Shown: positions 25,431 through 35,060 of the stretch, piece by piece
How the letters are laid out: each line of letters starts with the position of its first letter
How positions within the stretch are numbered: the first letter of the stretch is position 1
NCBI GenBank assembly: GCA_964518955.1
Contig: CAZFHS010000001.1
Coordinates: 62,001-126,000, forward strand
Source of the DNA: JBDGYW01 sp964518955
Lineage (GTDB): Bacteria > Gemmatimonadota > Gemmatimonadetes > Gemmatimonadales > GWC2-71-9
Reading direction: 5' to 3'
Length of the DNA stretch: 64,000 nucleotides
Made by a program: the position numbers and the translations under genes
The notes under the pieces: generated by a model
What the model saw: only the letters and a program-made list of their open reading frames with translations
What the model was told of the DNA's origin: nothing
The model's database searches: none

Positions 25431-28169
25431 ATGAGGTCCACCGTACGATTCTCGATTATCCTATCGCTGTGTTTGCTGCTGTTTCCATCTGCCTCTTCGC
25501 TCGCGTATGCTCAAGAGCAAGACAGCCTGCGCGCTATGCAGATCGAAGATTACGCACGTTGGCGCAGCATTGTGTCCGTGTCGATTTCGGATGACGGCAA
25601 CTGGATGACCTACGGATATCGCACGCATCGCTCCGACGACACGCTCTACGTGAAAAGCCTGCAGTCAGATGCGGAATACGAGATACCCCGTGGTTCAGAG
25701 CCGGCGTTCTCTGACGACTCACGATGGGTGGCGTTTTCGCTCGACAAGACATTCAGCGAAGCCGAGAAGCTCCGCAAGGACCGGAAGCCGGTGCCGGAGC
25801 AAGCCGGCCTGCTCAACCTCGCTACGGGCGAGCGCATAACTTGGGACAACGTCGATTCGTTTGGCTTCTCGAAGGGATCGGGATTCCTCGCACTCAAGAA
25901 GGATGCTGCCGACCCCGACGCCGAGCATGACGGTACCGACCTCGTGCTGCGGAATTTGGCCGGAGGGTTTGACGCTGTCATCGGCAACGTAAACGAGTTC
26001 TCCTTCAACAAACCCGGCACCCATCTGGCACACACGATCGATGCGGCAGACCGAAACGGAAACGGTCTATACCTCTACGACCTGGCCTCCCGCATCGAAA
26101 ACGTGCTGGACAGCGACACGCTGGAGTATTCGCGCATCACCTGGAATGAAGCAGGGACAGCGCTTGCGGCGCTCAAGGGTCTGAAACCCGACAGCCTCAC
26201 GGAACGGGTGAACAGCCTAGTCGCATTTGTCGACGTGACCGAAAACCCGCGGCGCGTGGCAGTGGCTCCAACGGACCTCTCCGGGTTTCCAGCCGGCTAT
26301 GTGATCAGCAACCGCGCCGGCCTTTCGTTCAGCGAAGATGTCTCGCGCGTGTTCTTCGGTATCAAGGCGCAGGAAGAGGAGTTCAAAGAGGACGAAGACC
26401 ATCCTGTCGCCAACGTCGACATCTTCCACTGGAACGACGATCGCATTCAAACGGTTCAGGAAGCCCGCGCGAACCGTGACCGCAACTTCACGTATCGGGC
26501 TGTCTACAACATTTCAGACGACAGATTCGTGCAGCTTTCTGACTCGGGCATGCGCAACATCGCCCTGACCCGAGACGGCAACTGGGGCATCGGTAACAAC
26601 GATCGGCCCTACATCTCCGACTGGGAAGAATCGCGTGCCGACTACTACCGGGTAAATACCCGCACGGGTGAGCGGACGCCGATGTTCGAAGCACAGAAAC
26701 GCACGCTCGGTTTGTCGCCCGATAGCAAACACTTCCTGTACTGGAAAGACGGCCATATCTGGGATTATGCAATCGAAGAGGGGCGTTCCATCAACCTCAC
26801 GGAGTCGGCACCGGTCAGCTTTGTGAACCAGGAGTTCGACCGCTTCGGAACGAAACCTCCGTACGGTGTTGCGGGGTGGACCGAAGACGGCGACGCGGTG
26901 GTGCTCAACCACAGGTACGATCTCTACCTGCAGCCGCTCGACGGGAGCGCCGCGACCATGCTCACCGAAGGCTACGGTGACGCAAACCGTGTTCGGCTGC
27001 GATATGTGAGGCTGGATTCGGAAGATAGGTTCATCGACCTGACCGATGAGCTCGTGCTATCTGCGTACGGCGACCTGACAAAACGCTACGGCTATTTCGT
27101 GTTAGACGGCGGCGACCTCGAGGAGCGCATCTGGGGCGACAGGATGGTTACCGGCCTTCGCAGGGCAAAGGACGCTGACCGCGTGCTGTTCGCGAAACAG
27201 ACATTCAGCATGTTCCCGAACTACCACACCAGTGATATGCGGATGCGGAATCATGAACAGATTACCGACGCCAATCCGTGGCAGTCTGAGTACAGGTGGG
27301 GTCGCAGCATCCTCATCGAGTACCAGAACAAGGATGGAGTGCCTCTACAGGGTGTGCTGAGCATCCCTGACAGCTACCAGCCCGGCGAGAAGTTACCGAT
27401 GTTGGTCGACTTCTACGAGAAAAATTCCCAGAATCTGTATCGCTACCCCAGGGCCGTCTTCAGAGACACCCCCATGTTCGGCAAGTACGTGAGCAACGGT
27501 TACTTGGTCCTGCTACCCGATGTGCACTTCGCCAACGGTACCACTCACGACAACATGCTGGATTGCGTCGAGGCCGCGACCAGAAAGGTCATCGAGCTCG
27601 GTTACGCCGATCCCGATCGCATCGGTCTGCACGGACACAGCTATAGTGGCGGCGGCGCTTCTTTTATCGCTACGCGATCGAACATGTTTGCGGCGATCGT
27701 TGCGGGCGCGGCGCCAATCGATCTGGCCGCCGAGTTCAATATTCTGTTCCATGGCAGCGGACAGAACAATCACAGTTACGACATCTACGGTCAGGGCCGC
27801 TACGGTACCGACCCCTTCACAAACTTCGAACTCTACAGATCCCAGTCACCGATCACATGGGTGGAGACGATGGACACTCCCCTGCTCTACCTGCACGGCA
27901 AGGAAGACGGGTCTGTCGAGTATTTGCAGGGCATGGAGTTCTACAACGCGCTCAGGTTCCTGGGCAAGCCGATCATCTTCGCCTCGTACCCAGGCCAGGA
28001 CCACCATCTGAGTAAGCTGGAGAATCAGAAGGACTTTATGACCCGGATGGAGCAGTTTTACGACCACTACCTGAATGGTGCGCCGCCGCCCGACTGGATG
28101 GTGTACGGGGTGCCGTACCTGCAGAAAAGACAGGGAGCGAGGGCGCTGATGGAGGGGCGGGGGCGGTAG
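25431..28169 (+). CDS. Exported S9 family peptidase (prolyl oligopeptidase/DPP-like)
   Basis: About 912 residues from ATG 25431, the start of a clear signal peptide (ILSLCLLLFPSASSLAYAQ), with GGGAGA upstream. A long N-terminal propeller with WxxAGTALAALKG-like and SPDSKHFLYW repeats is followed by the alpha/beta-hydrolase domain. The nucleophile is Ser737 in GLHGHSYSGGG (codon 27639-27641); GKEDGSVEY gives the Asp and DHHLSKLE the His. The propeller is longer than in the S9 protein at the left edge, so the two belong to different subfamilies. It should degrade peptides outside the cytoplasm. It ends 24 bases before the convergent Ig-like gene. Confidence 0.92.
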   Translation: MRSTVRFSIILSLCLLLFPSASSLAYAQEQDSLRAMQIEDYARWRSIVSVSISDDGNWMTYGYRTHRSDDTLYVKSLQSDAEYEIPRGSEPAFSDDSRWVAFSLDKTFSEAEKLRKDRKPVPEQAGLLNLATGERITWDNVDSFGFSKGSGFLALKKDAADPDAEHDGTDLVLRNLAGGFDAVIGNVNEFSFNKPGTHLAHTIDAADRNGNGLYLYDLASRIENVLDSDTLEYSRITWNEAGTALAALKGLKPDSLTERVNSLVAFVDVTENPRRVAVAPTDLSGFPAGYVISNRAGLSFSEDVSRVFFGIKAQEEEFKEDEDHPVANVDIFHWNDDRIQTVQEARANRDRNFTYRAVYNISDDRFVQLSDSGMRNIALTRDGNWGIGNNDRPYISDWEESRADYYRVNTRTGERTPMFEAQKRTLGLSPDSKHFLYWKDGHIWDYAIEEGRSINLTESAPVSFVNQEFDRFGTKPPYGVAGWTEDGDAVVLNHRYDLYLQPLDGSAATMLTEGYGDANRVRLRYVRLDSEDRFIDLTDELVLSAYGDLTKRYGYFVLDGGDLEERIWGDRMVTGLRRAKDADRVLFAKQTFSMFPNYHTSDMRMRNHEQITDANPWQSEYRWGRSILIEYQNKDGVPLQGVLSIPDSYQPGEKLPMLVDFYEKNSQNLYRYPRAVFRDTPMFGKYVSNGYLVLLPDVHFANGTTHDNMLDCVEAATRKVIELGYADPDRIGLHGHSYSGGGASFIATRSNMFAAIVAGAAPIDLAAEFNILFHGSGQNNHSYDIYGQGRYGTDPFTNFELYRSQSPITWVETMDTPLLYLHGKEDGSVEYLQGMEFYNALRFLGKPIIFASYPGQDHHLSKLENQKDFMTRMEQFYDHYLNGAPPPDWMVYGVPYLQKRQGARALMEGRGR

Positions 28170-28193
28170 GGGCCGGCGCTTCGCGCTGAACTT

Positions 28194-28985
28194 CTAGTTC
28201 TTGATTACCCTCAGCCCCACTCCCGCTTCAGGATTAACCTCGAGCGTATATCCATCCGTCACCAGCGTTGGGGTGCCGTGGAATGTCGCTCCCCCTATTA
28301 GCCGTATCAGGTCGAACACGGTTCCGGGTGCCGGTAGTGCCGTCGTCTCGATCGCTATCTCACCATTGAGGCCAATCGGGATGCCGTTCATCTGCAGATA
28401 CGTCGATGTGGCTGCATTGCCGTTGAAGATGAGGCTCGCTGCAGAATCTACTGCCAATCCGTAGCTCGACAGACCGCCCAAGATCGTGAGCGTGTCTTCA
28501 ATGACGAAGGCGGATCCTGTCAGGTAGATCGACGCACTGTCCTCGAGCACCAACAGTGTGTCCTGGGAACGCCAGATCATGGTGCCACCGTTGCCAACGA
28601 TGCGCGCAGATCTCATTTCCTTCGGTTCAGCACCATCGAACACAAAAGCGCCGCTATCTAGCGACGTATTATGGGCCCAGGTGCCATCAAATAGATGTAC
28701 CTCCCCTCCAACCACAAAGAGCAAACCGTAGCCGGTGTACGCACCGCCTCCATCCACACCGATCACTCCGCCAGGGTGTACGGCCCCAAAACCGGCAACC
28801 TCGAACTCCGTCCCATTGATTGCGAGTGTTTGAGATTCAGTCGAATCACCCGACCCGATTTCGAACAACCCCACACTCACCTCATCCACTCCTTCGACAC
28901 TGACGGTGTACGTTCCCGGGAGCATGATTAGGACAGTGTCGCCCGGATGTGGGACCCTTCCGCGTGACCAATTCGCGGAGTCGGC
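28194..28985 (-). pseudogene. C-terminal part of the Ig-like protein, cut off by an in-frame TGA
   Basis: This stretch continues the preceding 525-residue gene in the same frame after TGA 28986-28988. It reads ADSANWSRGRVPHPGDTVLI, then MLPGTYTVSVEGVDEV and beta-rich repeats (FNGNAATSTYLQMNGIPIGLNGEI). The junction NPAGGD-stop-ADSANW matches the common GGDWxxxxNW pattern of surface beta-helix proteins, where the stop would be Trp. An ATG at 28925 could restart translation but lies inside a conserved segment, has no good ribosome site and no signal peptide. It is best treated as the detached second half of one gene. Confidence 0.7.
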
Positions 28986-30563
28986 TCAATCTCCGCCCGC
29001 CGGATTTTCCCACCACACCTTCTCCGGCTGCGGCATGTTCACACCGACCCGCACCGACACCTCCAGGTTCCACTCAGGCACGCGAGCCGTGAGTTGCTGC
29101 CCTACGTTGTACGAGCCCACTGTCCATTCAACCGTGACTTCGCCCAGGCTATCGGTTTTCGCCGAGTCAGGTGCCACCGCACCATCGCCATGCGTTATCT
29201 CAAATGCCATTGGTACGTCTGCGAGCGGCATCGTATCACGATTCGTCACACGGAAGGCCGCGGGGAACGTCGTGCCTGGCGGCACAGAGTAGTAGGCGCA
29301 AAGGCCTTCGGTCCGCCAAATGCCATGGTAATCTCGGCACTGGATCAGCGCGGGCACCGAGTCGATGGGAATCGAATCTGAAACCCCGGTGGCCTCCACC
29401 ACCTCGGTCAACGTTACTCCAGCTCCGAACGCCTGAGCTATCAGACGGTTTCTGCCAGGTTGCTGCCCGAGAGTCCAGCGCACAGTGGCCACACCTGCGC
29501 TATCCGTCAGCATCGAATCGGGTGTCACCGAGCCATCCTGCGCCATGCTCTCGAGCGCAGCCGTGTCTACCGCAAAGAACATTGGAATGTTCGGAAGCGG
29601 CGTCGAATCCCTCGCAACGACCTGGAACGAAACAGGGATCGTTGAGTTGACGGGATGAGGTCCGTAATTGCACTCCCCATCATACCGCCACCAACTGCTT
29701 GGCATGAGGCAGCGAATATGCGCGGGAACGGTATCGGGCGGCGGTGGACGTAGCATTCCGGTTGCCCACGCCGCTTCGGCTATCGTGGCTCCGTATCCGT
29801 GCGCTGTTACGATGAGACGGTTGTCTCCGGGGTTCTGGCCGAGCATCCAGGTTGTGGTAACGGTTCCGAGACTGTCGGTGGAGGCAGTGTCTGGAGACAC
29901 GATACCATCCTGATACATGGTATCGTTCACTGACGTATCTACTACGAACCTCACGAACACGTTCTCGAGCGGCACCGTGTCGGCATTCACTACGCGGAAC
30001 GAGACAGTCACGTCAGACTCGACCCAATGCATTCCGAAATCACAGTAGCGGAACGGTCTCCAGGTCAGATCGGGGGCCAAGCATTGGATGAACGCCGGAA
30101 TCGAATCAAACGGTTCGATCGCAAGCGCCGAGAAGGTGCCGAAGACCACTTTCTCGCCCTCACCGGTGACTGCACGAGCCTCTAGGAGTTGAGGGCCGGG
30201 AGCCCCGAGAGTCCAATACTCCTGCGCAATTCCAGCATCGTTTGTATGGGCAACCCCGGCGTAGACCGAACCTCCGCCCTCAACGACTCGGAAGTTGATG
30301 ACCTGGTTGAACACCGGCCGCTGTGTTGACGTGTCCACCACCTGGACGACGATCGGATTCGGAAGTTCTTCGAACGGAACACCGACCTGGGAATCTCCAG
30401 ATACGACGTGCAACACCATGTTGGCCGGGTCGGGAATGGCGGTCGGGTCGCCGCAGGCGGTGTGGACCAGCGCACCGAAAACCGAGATGGAGAGACCCGC
30501 CTTGACGATCCACATTCTACGTCGAAACCGACGGGGACTTGGCATCACGCGTGGAGTATCCAT
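28986..30563 (-). CDS. Exported protein with repeated bacterial Ig-like (Big-1 type) domains, truncated by TGA
   Basis: 525 residues to the TGA; 789 codons if the stop is read through. VFGALVHTACGD is a lipoprotein-like signal after an Arg-rich start, so it should be anchored at the cell surface. At least four Ig-like repeats follow, each with a Big-1 style core: NFRVVEGGGSV and DAGIAQEYWTLG in the first; TDSAGVATVRWTLGQQPGRNRLIAQA in a later one. Big-1 domains are adhesin or structural modules. ATG 30563 has GGGAG about 10 bases upstream. The stop at codon 526 replaces an expected Trp (see the next segment). Gene order and strand do not point to a partner. Confidence 0.8.
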   Translation of the reverse strand: MDTPRVMPSPRRFRRRMWIVKAGLSISVFGALVHTACGDPTAIPDPANMVLHVVSGDSQVGVPFEELPNPIVVQVVDTSTQRPVFNQVINFRVVEGGGSVYAGVAHTNDAGIAQEYWTLGAPGPQLLEARAVTGEGEKVVFGTFSALAIEPFDSIPAFIQCLAPDLTWRPFRYCDFGMHWVESDVTVSFRVVNADTVPLENVFVRFVVDTSVNDTMYQDGIVSPDTASTDSLGTVTTTWMLGQNPGDNRLIVTAHGYGATIAEAAWATGMLRPPPPDTVPAHIRCLMPSSWWRYDGECNYGPHPVNSTIPVSFQVVARDSTPLPNIPMFFAVDTAALESMAQDGSVTPDSMLTDSAGVATVRWTLGQQPGRNRLIAQAFGAGVTLTEVVEATGVSDSIPIDSVPALIQCRDYHGIWRTEGLCAYYSVPPGTTFPAAFRVTNRDTMPLADVPMAFEITHGDGAVAPDSAKTDSLGEVTVEWTVGSYNVGQQLTARVPEWNLEVSVRVGVNMPQPEKVWWENPAGGD

Positions 30564-30678
30564 GTTCCAGCTTCTCCCAACGACGGAGTTCGGCTAGGCG
30601 ACGCGGGCGCCGCTTCTTTCAATGTATGGGTAATACCTGCGGCGGGCCATATTGGTCACATTGGCGGACGCTCGCGCA

Positions 30679-31197
30679 TCACCTCACCTTATACACCATC
30701 ACCCTCGTCTCCCCACCCAGATCAAACCGCTTGCCCTTCCCCGGTAACTTGTGATCCCGAGCATGTTCCACACATAGAACCTGGCAGAACGGCACTTCCA
30801 ACCACTGTTTCACGATTCTATCCGCCTTGCGCGAGCCGTAAGGCGGATCCGCGAAGGCCATGTAGTATGCATTCTCGGGGAGTCGTTCGACAAACTGTAT
30901 TGCGTCCTTCTTGAAGATCCTCGCGCGGCGCTTGATGGGAAACTTCGCAACATTGGCCTTTAGCGAATGGAGGCTGGACGGACCATCCTCGACGAAATCC
31001 ACCTTAGCGGCCCCACGTGACAGCGCCTCGAGGCCAAGGGCTCCCGATCCGGAGAACAGGTCGAGAATGGAAGCCCCATTGATTTCCGGTTCCAACATCG
31101 TCATCCAGCGATCGCGAACGTCTTCGCTCGTCGGCCGCACCCGACCTCCGGGCGATACCAGATCCTTGCCTGCCCACTTGCCTCCCACGATGCGCAT
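30679..31197 (-). CDS. rsmD: 16S rRNA (guanine966-N2)-methyltransferase RsmD
   Basis: 172 residues from ATG 31197 (GGGGAG upstream); the longer in-frame reading to 31296 only translates the intergenic repeat. MRIVGGKWAGKDL and RPTSEDVRDRWMTML match the RsmD N-terminus. ILDLFSGSGALGLEALSRGA is the S-adenosylmethionine site and ADPPYG (Asp117-Pro-Pro-Tyr) the amino-methyltransferase motif. It methylates 16S rRNA during small-subunit assembly. It is somewhat shorter than the E. coli protein (198). The usual partner coaD is not next to it here. Confidence 0.95.
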   Translation of the reverse strand: MRIVGGKWAGKDLVSPGGRVRPTSEDVRDRWMTMLEPEINGASILDLFSGSGALGLEALSRGAAKVDFVEDGPSSLHSLKANVAKFPIKRRARIFKKDAIQFVERLPENAYYMAFADPPYGSRKADRIVKQWLEVPFCQVLCVEHARDHKLPGKGKRFDLGGETRVMVYKVR

Positions 31198-31236
31198 CGC
31201 TGTCTCCCCGGAGTTCCCAGTCGACCGATCCGTCTC

Positions 31237-31290
31237 CTGCTCTGCAGCCTGCACTCTGCACTCTGCAGCCTGCACTCTGCAGCCTGCACT
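31237..31290. repeat. Short tandem repeat (CTCTGCAGCCTGCA) upstream of rsmD
   Basis: Three exact copies of the 14-mer start at 31240, 31261 and 31275; the last two are adjacent and the first two are separated by a 7-base spacer of similar sequence. The unit contains the palindrome CTGCAG, so strands can fold back. It lies in the space between the divergent rsmD and molybdopterin oxidoreductase genes. Confidence 0.9.
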
Positions 31291-31324
31291 CGTCACCAGA
31301 TTACCCCTCTAGCGGAGAGCCTGC

Positions 31325-31338
31325 AACCTCGCGAGGTT
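31325..31338. promoter_or_regulatory. Perfect 14-bp palindrome next to the oxidoreductase start
   Basis: AACCTCGCGAGGTT reads the same on both strands and ends 7 bases before ATG 31346. Its GAGG half doubles as the most likely ribosome site for that gene, so a bound regulator or a hairpin could block initiation. No known regulator is implied. Confidence 0.5.
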
Positions 31339-31345
31339 AAATCTC

Positions 31346-33382
31346 ATGCCCCCTAAGACAACAATATCCAGCTGCTACATGTGCTCGCTCGACTGCCCGA
31401 TCGCCGTCGTGAGTGACGGAGATCGCATCGTTTCCGTAGACCATCCGGAATGCGTGCGCGCCGAAGGCATGATCGAGCAACGTGAGAGCCCAGATCGATT
31501 AACCAACGCCATGATGCGCGGCAATCACACCGAGGAGTGGAACGCTGTGGCCTTCGACCAGGCCCTCGACCGAACCGCCGAGGAATTGCTGGCGATCCGA
31601 GAACGCCACGGCCCACAATCGGTGGTCTTTGCGGTCGGGTTCACCAAGGAGGTGCGGCCATACCTCAAGCGGCTCGCTCGTGCATTCGGCAGCCCGCATT
31701 ACATGACGGAGTCTTGCTGCTGTTTTGCCGCTACTGCCGTTGCAGCCCAGATCACGCTCGGAAAAGAGTACGGGTACTTTCTCGGTCCGTCGCGTAGGCG
31801 CTGCCCCGAGTCTGAATGCCGCCTCGTATGGTCCAACAATCCCGCCGAGAGCATGCTGGGTCACGACAAGTATCACTTGCTCGTCGACGCACCCACAGTG
31901 CCCACCATTGTGGTGGACCCACGGAGAACCAGCCTGACTGAACTGGCCGCGATTCACCTGCGACCGAGACCCGGAACCGACGGCGCTCTAGCGCTAGGCA
32001 TGGCACATGTGATTGTCGAAAACGGGTTGTTTGATGCTCCGTTCCTCGAGAAGTACGCGCACGGATTTGACGAATATCAGGAATACGTCGCTGGGTTCAC
32101 ACCGGAGAAAACCAGCGACATAACCGGCGTCCCAGAGCAATCCATTGTCGATGCAGCCCTGCTCTACGGCAAGTCACGACCGGCTTTGATCACGATCTCC
32201 CCCAGCTCGACCACACACCACAGCAACGGAATTCAGAATCACCGAGCGATTCTCTTGCTGGCGGCACTCTGCGGGAATCTGGATGTCGAAGGAGGCAACA
32301 GGGCGTGGACCACCATGCTTGCGGGCAAGAACATCAGCCTGGCCGGCGAGATTCCGTTGGCCGATGCCAAGCCGATGGGCAACGATGAACACCCGGCCTT
32401 TATTGACTGTTTCGGAGAAGCGCAGGGCATGCGCCTGCCCGAAAAGATAGAGTCTGGTGAAGTGAGGGCAGTGTTCTCTATAGGGCTGAACGTGATGATG
32501 TGGCCGAACTCCAAGCGCATGGCGCGTGCCTTACGGTCTCTGGAATTCTTCTCGTTGAGCGACTTTTTTCCAAGCCCCACGGTTGACGCCGCCACAGTGT
32601 TTTTCCCGGCCGCCACTCACCTGGAGCGTCAGTCACTAGTAATCTCTCCATACGGCCAGATTCAATACCGGCCAGTGGCTTTGCAGCCGCGCGGCGACGC
32701 GATCGGCGATACAGAGTTGGTGTTCGCCACCGCCGAACGCCTGGGGCTCGGAGATCTCTTCTGGAACGGAGACATGAGGGCATGTTTCAATGAACGGCTC
32801 GAAGGCGTCGGTATGAGCTTGGACGAACTCCCAGCCGACGGCACACCTCTCGATCGAACGCCCGAGTTTGGCGAGGAGCGTGCTTACGCTACCAAGGGGT
32901 TTGGCACCCCCACCGGGAAAGTAGAGTTCGTTTCCACGCAGTTGGAGAACATCGGCCACCAAGGGCTGCCGATATTCAATGAACCGTACTGGAGCCCGGC
33001 ATCGACTCCCGAAATCGCACGCGAATATCCCCTGGTGCTCACCAGTAGCGGCCGCAGCAGGAACTATATGCATTCGCAGGGCTGCTTTCTGGAAACGCTG
33101 AGAAACCGCGAGCCGGATCCTTTGGTCCAAGTCAATCCCACAGATGCATCGGAGCGTCGCATAAGTGACGGTGAGTGGGTGGAGATATGTTCCCCGATCG
33201 GGGCTGTGACGATGAGGGCCGATATCACCGACGCGGTGTTGTCCGGGGTCGTACATGCGGTGCACAGCCGAATCGGTCATGACATCAACGAGATCATTCC
33301 GGACGACGGGCTCGACCCGATTTCCGGCTTTCCGCCGTTCAAGTCGAGTCTATGTGAGGTGAAGCGGGTTGAAGCCCCATAG
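31346..33382 (+). CDS. Molybdopterin-dependent oxidoreductase (formate dehydrogenase-like, DMSO reductase family)
   Basis: 678 residues. CYMCSLDC (Cys10, 13, 17) with Cys36 binds a [4Fe-4S] cluster at the N-terminus. SPHYMTESCCCFAATAVAAQ lies where the molybdenum ligand is expected, and any of the three consecutive cysteines could be the ligand. PTVPTIVVDPRRTSLTELA and GNLDVEGGNRAW are cofactor-binding stretches. The C-terminal molybdopterin-dinucleotide domain begins about residue 560 (YPLVLTSSGRSRNYMHSQ). No Tat signal is seen, so it is cytoplasmic. No small subunit or electron-transfer partner is adjacent, so the redox partner is unknown. Formate dehydrogenase is plausible, not shown. Confidence 0.88.
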   Translation: MPPKTTISSCYMCSLDCPIAVVSDGDRIVSVDHPECVRAEGMIEQRESPDRLTNAMMRGNHTEEWNAVAFDQALDRTAEELLAIRERHGPQSVVFAVGFTKEVRPYLKRLARAFGSPHYMTESCCCFAATAVAAQITLGKEYGYFLGPSRRRCPESECRLVWSNNPAESMLGHDKYHLLVDAPTVPTIVVDPRRTSLTELAAIHLRPRPGTDGALALGMAHVIVENGLFDAPFLEKYAHGFDEYQEYVAGFTPEKTSDITGVPEQSIVDAALLYGKSRPALITISPSSTTHHSNGIQNHRAILLLAALCGNLDVEGGNRAWTTMLAGKNISLAGEIPLADAKPMGNDEHPAFIDCFGEAQGMRLPEKIESGEVRAVFSIGLNVMMWPNSKRMARALRSLEFFSLSDFFPSPTVDAATVFFPAATHLERQSLVISPYGQIQYRPVALQPRGDAIGDTELVFATAERLGLGDLFWNGDMRACFNERLEGVGMSLDELPADGTPLDRTPEFGEERAYATKGFGTPTGKVEFVSTQLENIGHQGLPIFNEPYWSPASTPEIAREYPLVLTSSGRSRNYMHSQGCFLETLRNREPDPLVQVNPTDASERRISDGEWVEICSPIGAVTMRADITDAVLSGVVHAVHSRIGHDINEIIPDDGLDPISGFPPFKSSLCEVKRVEAP

Positions 33383-33399
33383 CTGCAGCACTGGCAGCA

Positions 33400-33530
33400 A
33401 AAGGATTGCGATTGCAGATTGGTTTTGGTGTAACGTGCAGCGAACAGCGAGCAACGTACAACGGACGCACGAGACAAAAGCACCCTGCTCGGTGCACGTT
33501 GGACGCTGCACGAAACGAGGTCACATCCAG
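33400..33530. repeat. Degenerate hairpin-forming intergenic repeats
   Basis: The segment mixes ATTGCGATTGCAGATTGG, a run of CAGCGAACAGCGAGCAACGTAC type units, and a distant inverted match (GTGCAGCG near 33436 and CGCTGCAC near 33505). The same two motif families recur at 50549, 54772 and 56420. It occupies most of the gap between the oxidoreductase and serine hydrolase genes; no gene is seen in it. Confidence 0.6.
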
Positions 33531-33546
33531 ATAGCGGGGTCCAACC

Positions 33547-35013
33547 GTGAATCGCATGCTCTTTTTGGCGTTTTTCATCGGGATAGCCACTCCTTGTGCC
33601 GCACAGAACGGGGATATCTCCAACCACCCTCGCGTGCAAGAGGCGTTGCACCTCCTCGAGCTCTGGGCCGATGCGAAACAGGCATATGACGACATCCCCG
33701 GCATGTCGATGGCGGTCATTTACGACCAGGAGGTCATCTGGTCAAAGGGCTTCGGTTTGGCAAACCGTGAAGCCCAGGTGCCGGCGACACCGTCGACACT
33801 CTATTCGATATGCTCGATTTCGAAACTCTTCACTTCTGTGGGAGTGATGCAGTTACGAGATGCAGGACGCGTGCGACTCGACGATCCGGTTCAGCAACAT
33901 TTGGAGTGGTTCAACATCCAGGACAAGTATCCCGATGCGCCGCCCGTGACGGTCGAGGGGATCCTCACACACTCTTCCGGACTCCCTCGTGAGTCAAACC
34001 ACCCGTATTGGTCCGCTCCCGATTTCAACTTCCCGACCCGCGAGCAGATCATTGAGGGTCTCTCTAGCCAGGAAGAGCTTTACCCGGCGTTCGAATACCT
34101 CCAGTATTCCAACCTTGGCCTCACTCTAGCTGGCGAAATAGTTGCCGCAGCGTCTGGACAGGCATACGACGACTACATTCGTGCCAACATCCTCGACCCA
34201 CTTGAAATGAGTGCCACTTACACGGACATTCCCGTCGACGAACACGGGCGCCGCATGGCGGTCGGCTACAGTACGAAACGGCGTGACGGCACGCGTCCCG
34301 CGGTGACGGTCTTCGCAGCGCGCGGCATTGCACCGGCAGCGGGATACGCCTCCTCTGTCGAGGATCTCTCGAAGTTCGCCAGTTGGCAATTCAGAGTTCT
34401 GCACCACGGCGACAACGAGTTGCTGAGCCGGAATACACTGAGAGAGATACAGCGCGTCCAGTGGCTCGACCGCGACTGGGGCGCCAAGCGAGGCCTAGGC
34501 TTTGGCATATGGCGCGCAGACGACAAGACATACGTCGGTCACGGCGGCAGTTGCCCCGGCTACAGATCTGACTTCAACCTCGATCCCGTCGGCAAGGTTG
34601 CAACCATATTCATGACCAATGCCTCCGGGGTGAGCAGCAGCATGTTCACTCGACGCGCGCAAGAAATCGTCGGGCCGGCAATCGAAGCGGCAGTAGAGGA
34701 CGCAGAGGCTGAGGATCAGGTGGCCCCGGTGGCTTCGGCGGATGAATTTGCACCCTACGTTGGTACCTACGACGAAGCCCCATGGTCACAGGAAAGCGGT
34801 GTGATCGTGTGGAAAGGCGAGCTTGCAGTTGTCTCACTTGCGTCTAACGACCCTCTGGCGTCGATGATGAGGCTCGAGAAGACAGGCGAACACACGTTCC
34901 GGCGCGTTCGCGATGATGATACCCTGGGCGAAGAGGTGCGCTTCGAAATCGGGCCCGACGGCCGAGCCGTGAGGATGTGGCAACATGGCAACTTCAATCC
35001 CAGAATTCGCTAA
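33547..35013 (+). CDS. Exported serine hydrolase (class C beta-lactamase family)
   Basis: 488 residues from GTG 33547; ATG 33556 is equally possible, and neither has a strong ribosome site. The signal peptide ends near CAAQ. SISK (Ser90, Lys93) is the catalytic SxxK, LQYSNLGL gives the Tyr-x-Asn motif and GHGGSCPGY the third motif in place of KTG. A C-terminal beta domain (after about residue 400) resembles the tail of D-aminopeptidase-like members. Likely an exported esterase or peptidase. It has no lipobox and no TPR, unlike the hydrolase at 13893. Confidence 0.92.
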   Translation: MNRMLFLAFFIGIATPCAAQNGDISNHPRVQEALHLLELWADAKQAYDDIPGMSMAVIYDQEVIWSKGFGLANREAQVPATPSTLYSICSISKLFTSVGVMQLRDAGRVRLDDPVQQHLEWFNIQDKYPDAPPVTVEGILTHSSGLPRESNHPYWSAPDFNFPTREQIIEGLSSQEELYPAFEYLQYSNLGLTLAGEIVAAASGQAYDDYIRANILDPLEMSATYTDIPVDEHGRRMAVGYSTKRRDGTRPAVTVFAARGIAPAAGYASSVEDLSKFASWQFRVLHHGDNELLSRNTLREIQRVQWLDRDWGAKRGLGFGIWRADDKTYVGHGGSCPGYRSDFNLDPVGKVATIFMTNASGVSSSMFTRRAQEIVGPAIEAAVEDAEAEDQVAPVASADEFAPYVGTYDEAPWSQESGVIVWKGELAVVSLASNDPLASMMRLEKTGEHTFRRVRDDDTLGEEVRFEIGPDGRAVRMWQHGNFNPRIR

Positions 35014-35060
35014 CGAGGACACGCCGTGCCCTATCAACTCAGTGTGAACGACTCAGCAGT

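Noticed and set aside
28986..28988. The in-frame TGA in the Ig-like gene read as selenocysteine
   Set aside because: The expected residue is Trp, not Cys, and the downstream hairpin's loop is too close to the stop (12 bases) and lacks a G at its start.
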